Under the pieces are notes generated by a model. The model searched no databases and was not told the DNA's origin. It worked only from the letters and a program-made list of their open reading frames with translations. This document shows positions 9,489 to 19,355 of a DNA stretch of 22,677 bases, piece by piece. The stretch comes from Cercozoa sp. M6MM (taxonomy: Eukaryota > Endomyxa: Ascetosporea): NCBI GenBank assembly GCA_040357565.1, contig JBDODJ010000180.1; one strand, written 5' to 3'. Numbering within the stretch: the stretch's first letter is position 1; every line of letters begins with the position of its first letter. The position numbers and the translations under genes were made by a program.

Positions 9489-9828
9489 TGTTGTCCTTGT
9501 TATGTATGACGTATGAGTCATCGCATCAAAATCTTTCTTGTAACAGTACAGGTTTTAGATTCAATATTGTGGCGCCACTGTCAGTCGATACAATTCTTAA
9601 ACTGTTTTGTTTGAACTGTACCGACTGGAGTTTAGGAGTTAATGTAAAAGAAGATACCGGAAGTTACTTTCGGCCTTCTAAGCGGTCTGCGTGAGGTGTT
9701 GGCGCTGTACCGATACATTTGCGTATCTAGGCAAGGCCGAAAATCACACTTTGAATTGACCTAGAGGAGCTCTCCGGCATCAGAGTGCGCTTCATTTTTT
9801 GTGCGCAAATCGAGGATTCCCGTCGGCA
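9489..9828. promoter_or_regulatory. Divergent promoter region with paired bZIP-type sites
   Basis: This lies between the small minus-strand gene and the large plus-strand gene. TGACGTA at 9507-9513 directly abuts TGAGTCA at 9514-9520, that is a CRE-like site next to an AP-1/GCN4 core. No coding frame is convincing in the rest. Activity is inferred. Confidence 0.4.
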
Positions 9829-12800
9829 ATGTTGGTGTTTTTGGGGCTGCTAAGTCTCAATCTGCTGGTTTCAACAGCACAAGCCACCGGCGCCTCTGTG
9901 GTAGTCAATGAGGTACAGTACGTAAGTACGGTGTTTCACTTTAAGTTAAAAGAGAAGCGTTTGCTTTGTTGTTTGTCCGAAGGGAAACTCTCTTGCCTAC
10001 GCTTTGAGTGGTCTGCTATCTCGCGTGATTCAACTGCGCTCATTGGCACGGGGGGACAGTCAAAGATATCCTGAAGTTGAACTGCAAGAAAACGTCATCA
10101 TGACGGGACGTCTCTTGTTCGTGGCAATCGCAACTTCACACTCAGCAACTTCGCAGACCTACCGCTTCTACCAAACCAACGGCATGTCACCAGAAGGACC
10201 TCTCGTCCGCTCCGACCAAACCGACACACGGCCAGTGGTGTTGTCACACTTCTGCCAGAGCGACACGCATCTACTGGTCTTTGAAAGCAAGGCCGCTTTC
10301 GCTTTCAAGATGGCGCTTAAAGCCTGGTAAGTTCCACTTTGTCGATTGGCTATCGTCCCTTGGCCATCTGATCTTTGCAGTCTTGAGTATTCTCGGAGAG
10401 GCGACGTGCCAGACACTCTGGAAGTTGATGGCGTGGTGCTGACACCTCCGTGGGCAGTGTACAATGCTGAGAATCGGCAGTGGCGCTACCTATCTGGTGG
10501 AAGTTTGACTCCGAGCGAGACCGCTCAGCCAGAGCCTGAGGCTGAGAGCGAAGCAAGCTCTACCGAGATTTTGGCTGTAAGTTACGAATTGTCTGACCGT
10601 TCGTCATCGTAAGTTTATATAAGTTTACTAAGTTTGAAATGTTTGCACTTTGCGTTTAACAGCTGAGAGAGAAACTTGAGCGACTGGAGGATGCACTCGC
10701 ACAACGTGATACCGAGTTGCAAACACAGCGGCAGCAGGCAGAGCAGCAACAGAGCGACATTGTCCGTATGCTCGTGTTTTGCTTGCTTATTAAGTTTATA
10801 AATTGACTGGACTGTACGTCAGATCGCGAGGCCCGTCTGCAAGAAGCCGAGAGTCAAGTCAACAGTGAACGTCGTCAGATCGAACAAGAACGACGTCAGC
10901 TTGATGCAGAGGTGCCATGATTTTCAACAATCGAACAAGCACAACAGTACCTTTTTGATTCTTTAGAAACAACGACTGGATAGTGAAGAGAAATCACTAC
11001 AGCTACGGAGCTCACAGCAGAAACAGAGCAAAACGCGTCTCGAGCAACAAAAACAGAAGGCCCTCACTCAAGAGCAGCAACTCCGTGCAAAGGAGCATGA
11101 ACTGAAAGAACGAGAGACCAAAGTAAACTGTTTTTGTGGCAAAATTTAAGTCACATTCTATGTCTGTATTTGTTGACCGTAGCTGCAAAAAGCTGTGCAA
11201 GCCCACAACGCCGAAGAAGCGCGACAGGCGTCGCAGCTGGAGCGGAAACTGAAACAGCAAGAACAAAAGCTGGCCGAACTTCAGGCTCAACGCGAGCACT
11301 CGACGCGAAGAAGCGCGAACTCGATCGCCAGGTGAACTGCAGAATCGCTGAGCTTGTGTACTGATACTTAGGTTGATTTAACTTTAAACAGAGGCAGAAG
11401 AACGAAGAGTGGGCGCGAGAGCACAGCACGTGGAAAGCGCCACCGACTGTTCGCAAGGCCGTGCAGACAGTCAAGCCACAGACGGTTTCCCGTTCCACGC
11501 GGACAGAAGCAAGTAGTGGTCAGTTGCAACTCGAGCGGGTCGACGTTAAATTGCCTGCGTTCGTGCGAGACTGGAAGCCCGACCGTCCGCGTCTGCCGGC
11601 CTCGGCCGTCTGGCAGTTGTGCCTGCTCGAAGACACACCACAACCTATGGGTGTAGTCACACCAGTGAAGACACACACCGAGTGCAAGCACGTGCCGAGT
11701 TTTCACCTTGGCGAGCGGGCTGAAGATTTGACGTACTTTTCCGTAGTTTTTCAACAGCATACGGATAGTACTGTTGGTGTGTGACAGGTACAGCGACATG
11801 CACGACTACTGGATGACAGTGCCAAACGAGGCTTTCCTCGACGTGAGTCGTCTGTGCCTTCGGGTGACCGACCTGGCTGACTCATCCGCTTGGCTGCTTC
11901 GCGTGACTGCAAAGCCCTTGTACTCTCAACCTTTGTCGTTTCACTGACACTGAGGACTGAGTGCATCTGTGTAGCCATTCCACCATCGACAATCTTCAGA
12001 AGCAACTAACTGCCTCAGTAAGCTGAACCGTCGGATTTTTTGAGTTCACAAAAGATCTACCTATCTCCGGATCTTAGAGCAAGCGTCGCCGCAAGCGCGC
12101 AGCTACCTCAGGCGTACGGAAACCCCAGTCGGAAAACGAAGTCGCTAAGGCTGCGCTCCAGGAACAAATTATCATCGAGCTCATCCGCGCGGAAGGAGCG
12201 ACTCCACCCCAAGGACAAGGCCTCATCCGAAAGATGAGCATCCACGTCCTGCTGCGCGGCTTCATGCAAGGACCTCCGTTGTTGAGTTCCACGTTTGCTG
12301 GGGTACAGTTTAATCACTCACCGTCAGTATTCTGAACCTTCAGTTGTCAATGCTGCATTTTTAGGAGAAACTGGTGCGCTATCCAGCACATGTGGACGGA
12401 TGCGACTGGCACTTTGAAGACAATTACTTGTTCTCGTAAGATCAGTTTCTGCCACCACAACGAATGTAAGTTTATACTTACCTGGACCTGGGCCGATCTA
12501 GGGGCGCTAAAAACAAGCAGCTGGTGTTGCCTCTCAGCGAGTTCGCCTGCATGGCCGACACAGGAAATTATGGCGTCGCTGTGGCGACAAAAACACCTCA
12601 AGGCATCAAATATTACCAACAGGTGACCGAAACAAATTCGTCATGGGGGCACCTGCCTGTTCAAACTTACAGCAAATTTATGTTTGTTGCAGTCGCCAGT
12701 TTTCGATACCGGAAAGAAAGCAGTGCTGCTGTCTCTGGAAGAACTCCCCGTCGACGCTGAGGTCGTTCAGGTCACACTGACGCTGCGATTACGTTTGCGT

Positions 12801-15788
12801 CCGTACGTTGCAGCAGCTGAAAGCGGCAGCTTTGGTAAATTTGAATTTGACCTTGACTCATAATTTATCAGTAAGGTAGCTTCAATCAATTTACTTCCTG
12901 AAAACTGAATACTTAGCTCCGATGATAGCGCCGAACCAAAGCGACCAGCTGTACCAGCACATGCTGCGGCGTATGTCGCTACCCGATGGTAAAACCACAG
13001 CTGTACTTGTGCACCTACAGTAGGTCGTGTCGGTTGAGTGTTTTTACGCCTGCTGCAAAACACACAGAAGGCGAAGTGCCCGTGCCGGTTTATGTCATGC
13101 GTTTCGTCAAGAGCCCGCAGCACTATCCGCGTCACGTGGACTTTCCGAACTATTCCGAGCAGCGTGAGATAGTTCTCAACACTGCTGCGGTCTGGAGAAA
13201 CGCCAGATCGCTTCTGGCCTCGCACTTATTCGGTTTAAAGCCTCCACTTTGATTTCCTTCTTCCCTGTTGCTTTCTCAAATCTCAAACTTCATGTATCAT
13301 AGACCGGTACCGCAAGTCGATTTTGTCTCAACGACTTCCTGATCAAGAACAAAGAGTACCCGAAGTACAGCTCCGTGTGAGTACAGTCGACCCAGACGCG
13401 CCTTACCCAGGTACTCCGCGTATTTGTTGCCCACCAACTGACGACGAGGTTCACTTCCTGTTTATAATTTGTTTCATTTACCACAGCATACGCAACTTAC
13501 ATCTTCCCTGCTGCGGTTCTGCACGTCACTTGCAACAAGGTAAATTGACATTGCTTGGGGACAGACAAAAAGATCGACTGACAGTTTTGTTTAATTCGGG
13601 GACAGTTTTACATAATTTACTGTAATATAGTCTATCCACACGGAGCATGAAACTGTTGTGGTGCACGCCATGTTGACACGATACAACACGATGCTGCAAG
13701 GTGTGCTGCACGAGATATTGATGCAGCGACAGCGACCTCTGACTCTGCGCATTCGTAAATTTACTTCGGTTATTCTTGCCTTGATTTTGGTCAGACACCT
13801 CGCATATTGACGTATTGGGATTGTAACCTTTGAGACAGGACTCCTTGTGAGCACGACAGCCGACGACGGCAACATAGTCAACCTCAGTGTCGACATGCCT
13901 GATGTTGAGGTCGAACTGCACGACACTTTGGTCGAACGCTCCATCTTGCTGCAGCACGAATCGCTCTCCTTCCGCTTTATTGGTATAAGTTACTGAAAGC
14001 AGTGAGATTATCTGGGTAGCAACTCTAATGCACTGTGCCCACGCAGTGAACCTCGCATTGATGCCGTTCAAGGACTGCGAGGCTACGGCACAGGATGGCA
14101 CGGTGCTGCCGAACAATCCGACGTATCCGATGCCGTTCCCGACGGCCTTTGACTTCTTACACCCTGTAAATTTACACTCGCGTTCGGACTGATTTCGCGG
14201 TTCGTAAATTGCTGTTGTATGTGGTACCAGAATCCTGGCGGTGTCACGTACCGTCTTACGCCAACCTTGCCGATGCTGAGCGACCTGCTCAAGTTCAATG
14301 TTGTTGCGTCCGGAGAATCCAGCAGTGGCCTGCGTTTCGACGACGTTTCCTCTGACCTTATGTATCATAACAACTTACGCATTATGAGAACATTGTTTCG
14401 ATGAATAACTACAATTTACGATGTTATGTAGTTAATTTAGTCCGTTGGATATATATAGATAAATATATATATATATGTGTGTGTGTGAATTATCGTGAAG
14501 TTGCATCGAATATGTGTTTGAGTGCATGATGCGGTCCGCAGCATTACGTGCGCGCAAACTTGCCATGTGGTCTGCAAATACGAGGAGATGTGGCTGACCA
14601 CAGTGACACTGCAAACCGAAGATGTACCGGTCGGAGTGGTTCCTCAGTCGCCTCTTGTCGAAAAAACGTTTGTTCAGGTGAGGCAGTAAAATTGCAATTT
14701 GGAAATACAAAAACCCGTTGTTTCTCAGCATCAGATGGGAATCGAAGGTCTCGAAAGACTCGCGTATCGCTTCGCAGAACTCGTAGCACCAGTCTGCCCA
14801 TCTGTTTCCACCTGTCATGATGGGATTTATGTCCTGCAGCCTCTGCAAGCCAACGTCAACATGCTTTCAGAATTGGAGACTGCTTTGAACGCCTTTGGTA
14901 TCTTGCAATTGTTAACTTGAAGTCTCAGTAGTTTAGTGAGACTTTTCGCCTGTATATGCGGAATGAGCTGTCTTAGTTTCGGCTCCCGCGGAAATCGTGC
15001 CTCTCGATGTCGTGCTCGTCCTCACGGAGCTCGCGACGCGCGTGCACAACTTGGCTACCGGTGCAGCTGTGTTCTCTTCCATCGATACAGTTTTGGAATG
15101 TACATGGTTGGCTGGTTGTTGTTAAATAGATGTCCCAATCCCACCGGAACCGAAGAGACCGCAGCTTGGCGAAGCTCTCGCGTATTTCTTCCCCCATTTG
15201 AATATTAAATCAACATTTGATGTTTTCGCTCGACGTTTTGTATTAAACCGTATGCCCTGATGTTCCAAAGAACGCGACTACCTCCAGTGCCGACAGGATC
15301 TTTAAGCGATGAACGTAGCCTAATCCTACGTGTACACTGCCTACGTGCTGTGTTTGCATTTAATTTGAATAGTACACGCCCTGACACTGCCGGTGACGCT
15401 AAGATTGCAACGTGTCGCTGACGGTGTGCTATTAAGTTGATACCAACCACATGGAACTGTGTACAATTTAGGCCAAAATTCTGGGCAGGTGAAACCTTCT
15501 GGCACGGCATAACCGTGCCGTCTGATGTGCACACCATTGTCGTCGCCAACGCGCCGGTAAATTATGTACTCCTTTTGAGTTGGAGGTTGGGGGGGGAGTC
15601 TGTCTGAATGCTTCAACTGCAACTTGCGCAGCCACAACAAAGAAACAAACTGTGACCTCCAAGTACACTTACAATCAATGTCGAGTGTGTTCTCCTGTAG
15701 TCGTTACTTTTCTGTGTGCGTAGTTGGAGATTGGATACCCAAACCTCGAAGCATGCAAAGTAACCCTTCCAGGCAGTACGTTCTGTCG

Positions 15789-15832
<44 letters not shown>

Positions 15833-15932
15833 NNNNNNNNNNNNNNNNNNNNNNNNNNNNNNNNNNNNNNNNNNNNNNNNNNNNNNNNNNNNNNNNNNNN
15901 NNNNNNNNNNNNNNNNNNNNNNNNNNNNNNNN

Positions 15933-15976
<44 letters not shown>

Positions 15977-16283
15977 CTTAGACCGCTGGTACTTGTGTTT
16001 TTGCAAATTACAGGGAGCACGAAATCCCTCAATGCCTTCACGCACCTCGATTGCGAAGGTACAGTAGCAAAATTCTAGCACGTAGCTCCACTTCAAGCTG
16101 TACATCTACGACAATTTGTGTTCGGTGCTGGCAGTCTCACAAGAAACGCGCGTGGCGGTGGTTGCGACTGTGAAGACACTTGACCCTACTGCGACAACAC
16201 AGTGCAAACTTGCCGGTGGCTCGCCGTGGATGTACATGTTCGTGCTCCAGCCGAGTCTGGCCGAACTGGAGGCGCCACCGTGA
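9829..16283 (+). CDS. Very large unrecognised protein: signal-like start, coiled coil, beta-rich body
   Basis: Exons 1-28 run in phase except for one base in exon 7: 9829-9921, 9983-10326, 10381-10576, 10663-10765, 10823-10911, 10967-11122, 11183-11331, 11392-11732, 11788-11919, 11975-12017, 12078-12302, 12365-12435, 12502-12622, 12693-12834, 12917-12988, 13068-13232, 13303-13410, 13487-13539, 13631-13754, 13839-13982, 14047-14165, 14231-14361, 14542-14677, 14729-14897, 14977-15060, 15130-15249, 15297-15411, 15472-15556. That is about 1,277 residues; 3' exons (last 16086-16283) add perhaps 130. Residues 1-20 (MLVFLGLLSLNLLVSTAQA) look like a signal peptide. A domain of about 190 residues follows, then an acidic Ser/Glu stretch and a coiled coil of roughly 190 residues rich in Gln, Glu and Arg. 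The remainder alternates hydrophobic residues like stacked beta sandwiches. No transmembrane segment stands out. I recognise no family. Exons after 15556 are uncertain: one phase does not close, and a gap lies within. Confidence 0.6.
14449..14488. repeat. (AT)n(GT)n microsatellite in intron
   Basis: An AT-rich stretch passes into GTGTGTGTG inside intron 14362-14541 of the large gene, which is unusually long for this locus (180 nt). Confidence 0.85.
15792..15977. repeat. (CA)n microsatellite interrupted by the assembly gap
   Basis: CA repeats flank the gap on both sides (15792-15832 and 15933-15977). The tract lies in an intron of the large gene that begins with GTACGT at 15775. Confidence 0.95.
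15833..15932. other. Assembly gap (100 N)
   Basis: Exactly 100 N, a conventional placeholder for unknown length, sit inside a CA microsatellite. The true distance and any small exon here are unknown. Confidence 0.99.
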
Positions 16284-16576
16284 CTCCATAGTCCATATAA
16301 GTTACAGTGTACAGTCGTACTGTAATGGGCAGCGCAGTCACTAACGTCAGCCTTGACTACTAGTTATTCTAGTTACTCGTACTAGTACTGTACGCTTTCG
16401 GTTTATAAACAGACTCTAGACTCTTGCCGATCGTAAGTGGAGTCGAGTGCGGTGAACTACCGCACAGCATCTAACGTCAACTGAGTCATGAAAACTGCCG
16501 GGATCCGGACGTAAACTGAACTACCGTACGCTGCGCTGGGTGAACAGATCGTGGACGAGACGTGCTCGTGCTCGGC
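16284..16576. other. Convergent intergenic region, large gene / ORC4
   Basis: It holds 293 bp between two converging stop codons. There is a cluster of CTAG/GTAC palindromic words at about 16356-16395, including ACTAGT and TAGTTACTCGTACTAGTACT. A TGAGTCA lies at about 16482-16488. No coding frame or RNA gene is supported. Confidence 0.5.
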
Positions 16577-19103
16577 TTATTTGTTTTGCAAACCGTCCGC
16601 ATTAGTACGAACAGCGCGGGCCCAGTCACGGACCTGATGCGCACACAAAACATGTGAAACTCACATCCATAAAGACTAAGGAGGGTGCAAATTACCGCCA
16701 CAGGAACCTCGCGCTGCATGTGTAGCACCTAGCACGAACATGCGTAGCAAAATGGGACTAACACCACAGAGTGCAGCACATGTGTGATCTGTACATCATC
16801 AACAAAGGCGGAAGGTTCGGCGCGCAGCTGCAGTTCGGTCAGTTCAAAATTCGAATCCGTTCTGCAAAAATTGGGATAAAACGCATAACTCATCTCCTTC
16901 ATGTCAAAGTACGAACGAGCGACGCGCACGACCCCAGCTTCAGCGAGAAACGACAACACCTCTTGCAGAACCTCGTCCGCAAACCGTAGTGTCGAGATCT
17001 ACGTGCCACAACTGAATTCTGAAACAGATAATACACACGACAACTATACCGAGTTGAGGCGGGTTTCCTGCAGTTTGAGCGCGTGCAGGATCTGTACAAC
17101 CACATCATAGCTATGCCAATATTAAGAATATAGCCACTTTTTTACCTGCTGCACAGAGGGGCTTGGCAGGCCGCGCAAGTGCAGGTGCGCCAGAGCCAGC
17201 AGAAGCGCCAACTCAAGCGTGCGAAGTTCCTCGACGGCAACACGTGTAAAAGCATCGTCGTCCTCACTGCCGTCTCTGCTCAAGGCACGGGAGATAATAT
17301 CACTCAAGTTAATCATCAAACTACTCAATCAAGTCATAAAGGAAAGCACGAAATCGCGTCAAATTCGCGCAACAGCACGTCTTCAGTGAGGCGACACACT
17401 GCCGCAATTTGCGCTGTTGAAGCAGTTTCGCCAGCCTCCTGCAAAACCGCAGAGTATCAGTTGAAGCAGTTTCGCCCGCCTTCTGCAACAGAAAAAAACT
17501 ACGGCAGACGGAAGAGTTGATCGTTGTGATGCCAAAAGCGACACGGCGTTTCGAAGCGCATGTTGCAGTTCCTGTGTTCGATAAGAATGGACCCAGCTTC
17601 ACAGTTTCTGAGACAGCAACCACTCATCGTGTACCTCCAACGTTGTGCCAAAATCCAGCAATTCTTGAACCTTTTCTTTCACTTTCTACGTGGAGCAAAA
17701 TAATCAGTCAATGTTGAAATTTCCACACAGATAAAAAATACCTCCGACGCAAAGACTTCGTCAACAGACGCCAAATAACTGCGAAGCACCTCGCTGTTTA
17801 GCGCCTGTTTGTGTTCCTGAGTGCTGCTGTTGTCAGCACTGGCATCTGCAGTCGTCTCACCGCTGCCCGAAACTTCGCCGCCCTCGGTTTGGTTATCACT
17901 GTTCGTTTCGTTTTCGCCTTCGATAGAAACTTCGCCACTGCTTTCGTTTTCGTTGCTGCTCTCGGTGTCAAGTACAGTCGCTCGCTGCTTGAGCATCGCC
18001 AGCGCTGTATCTGCATCGTGCACGTGCCAGACTTGCACGAGACTAAATCCCCCAATATTAAAGCACTCAGTGTTGATTGAAGCATTCATTAAACACTGAG
18101 TCAACTGAAGGCAAAAGGAACACACCGATGCGTGGCTCGCGACTGCACACGCTTCTCGAGCGAGTTGAATGCGTTGAGATCGCTCGTGATGCACACGGCC
18201 GAGATGCGAACCTTTATATCGAAAGAACAATCAACCAACCACATGGACAAAAGCAGCAATTTTACCTGACCAAAATGCAGCAAGTCGAACAAATTGTACA
18301 GCAGTGTTTGACGCGATCGCTTCGCAAAGTCCTCGAACGAGTCAAGCTTCACACCAAAGTGTCTTTCTAACAACAGAACTACGCAGTGAGGAGCAAAGTA
18401 CCACAAAAACAATCGTGGATCCTTCGATCTTGCGTTTCTGGAGTGCGGACTGAAGACAAGGCAGCGCTCAATGAGCTTTTGAAAAAGAGGGAAGGCTTAA
18501 ACTGAAGGCAAACCTGAAGGTGCACTAGACACTGCTGGAAGGATGTCATGCGCTTTCGATTTCTTTCGGCGCGCGAATGAATGACGGCCTCTTCGACAGC
18601 TTCTTTCTCGAGTTCTTGGATCGCTTCGTAAAGGTGCAGTTGCAACGCGATCTCCTTAAGGGCCGATAAGTCATCGCCAAAGCAAGTGCCATCGAGCCAG
18701 ACCACCTGCAAAAACGGAATCCTTTTGCTCATTCAAGGTTTTCTCACAAGAGAAAATGCACACCTGAAACTTGTGTTCCAGCTGCAATTGCGACAAAGTT
18801 TGACGAACGAGACTCGTTTTGCCACTGCCGTGCGGTCCTGAATCCAAATCACTCGAACCCTTCAGCTTCAACGTTTTTGAGAGAGAAAAAGTCACCTTGC
18901 ACCATGACGGTCACATTCTCCTGAGCACCCAACGAGGATCCCAGAAGATAGTCTAAACGTTTTCGCTGTTCCTCGAGTCCATAGAGCGGCTGTGGTGCTC
19001 GGAGAGTGCTCCCAGCGGACCGATTGAGCGGAGAAACTTGTCCGCGCGTACAGTTCAAGGACACGGCACGACAGATTGCGTCCACTGTCGTCCAAGGAAG
19101 CAT
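16577..19103 (-). CDS. ORC4: Origin recognition complex subunit 4
   Basis: Sixteen exons join in phase to 1641 nt (546 aa): 18896-19103, 18764-18837, 18514-18705, 18402-18449, 18266-18346, 18126-18211, 17742-18042, 17635-17685, 17503-17571, 17350-17438, 17146-17302, 17050-17091, 16913-16998, 16795-16861, 16696-16728, 16577-16633. ORC4 is an AAA+ ATPase-fold subunit of the nuclear complex that marks replication origins and loads MCM. Family marks in order: LYGLEEQRKRLDYLL before Walker A (GPHGSGKTS, residues 70-78), VFVLDSFEDF (Walker B, about 172-181), QTLLYNLFDLLHFG, LEKRVQSRATHR, and a winged-helix C-terminus ending PVAVRDWARAV like the human PTDVRQWA. Two oddities: the Walker B acidic residue after LD is Ser, and an acidic Ser/Glu/Asn insert of about 50 residues follows residue 255. 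Family proteins have about 435 residues; the insert explains part of the excess. It is divergently paired with HslV. Confidence 0.93.
17416..17488 (-). repeat. 44-bp tandem duplication over an ORC4 3' splice site
   Basis: Copies of 29 bp at 17416-17444 and 17460-17488 differ at two positions and are 44 bp apart. Each carries a TTTGCAG- or TGTTGCAG-type acceptor followed by the exon start GAAACTGCTTCAAC. The frame needs the downstream acceptor at 17439-17441; using the upstream one would add 44 nt and shift the frame. Confidence 0.85.
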
Positions 19104-19355
19104 CAGAGTACAATAGCGGCACCAAAACACTACCCGCACTCCCTCTCACACGTGCACTGAGTCAACAGGTCTAGGTCCCATCTTTATTTTCTTGCTAAAC
19201 TGGCTATTTGTTATCGTCAGAGAAGATCATCTTTCTGCCACCGTTTCAAAGGGCTCTGTGCGTATCCACGATAGGAATAGGTGCCCAAAACTTCACCTTT
19301 CTTACTAATAGCCATGCTCGCTACCGGTACCATCCATGTGGTGTTAAAAAAAATA
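19104..19355. promoter_or_regulatory. Divergent promoter region, ORC4 / HslV
   Basis: Start codons of two oppositely directed genes lie 252 bp apart. The interval holds an E-box CACGTG at 19149-19154 and an AP-1/GCN4 core TGAGTCA at 19158-19164. The HslV ATG follows an A-rich leader. Confidence 0.5.

Noticed and set aside
9829-11947. The large gene as a separate 543-residue protein ending at 11947
   Set aside because: A typical GTAC intron at 11920-11974 continues in phase into the following exons, so a single gene is preferred.
15624-16105. Coding frames running through the gap and CA repeat
   Set aside because: They consist of unknown bases and dinucleotide repeats.
19104-19139. ORC4 start upstream at a GTG
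   Set aside because: The in-frame ATG at 19101-19103 gives a normal start and the upstream residues show no family likeness.
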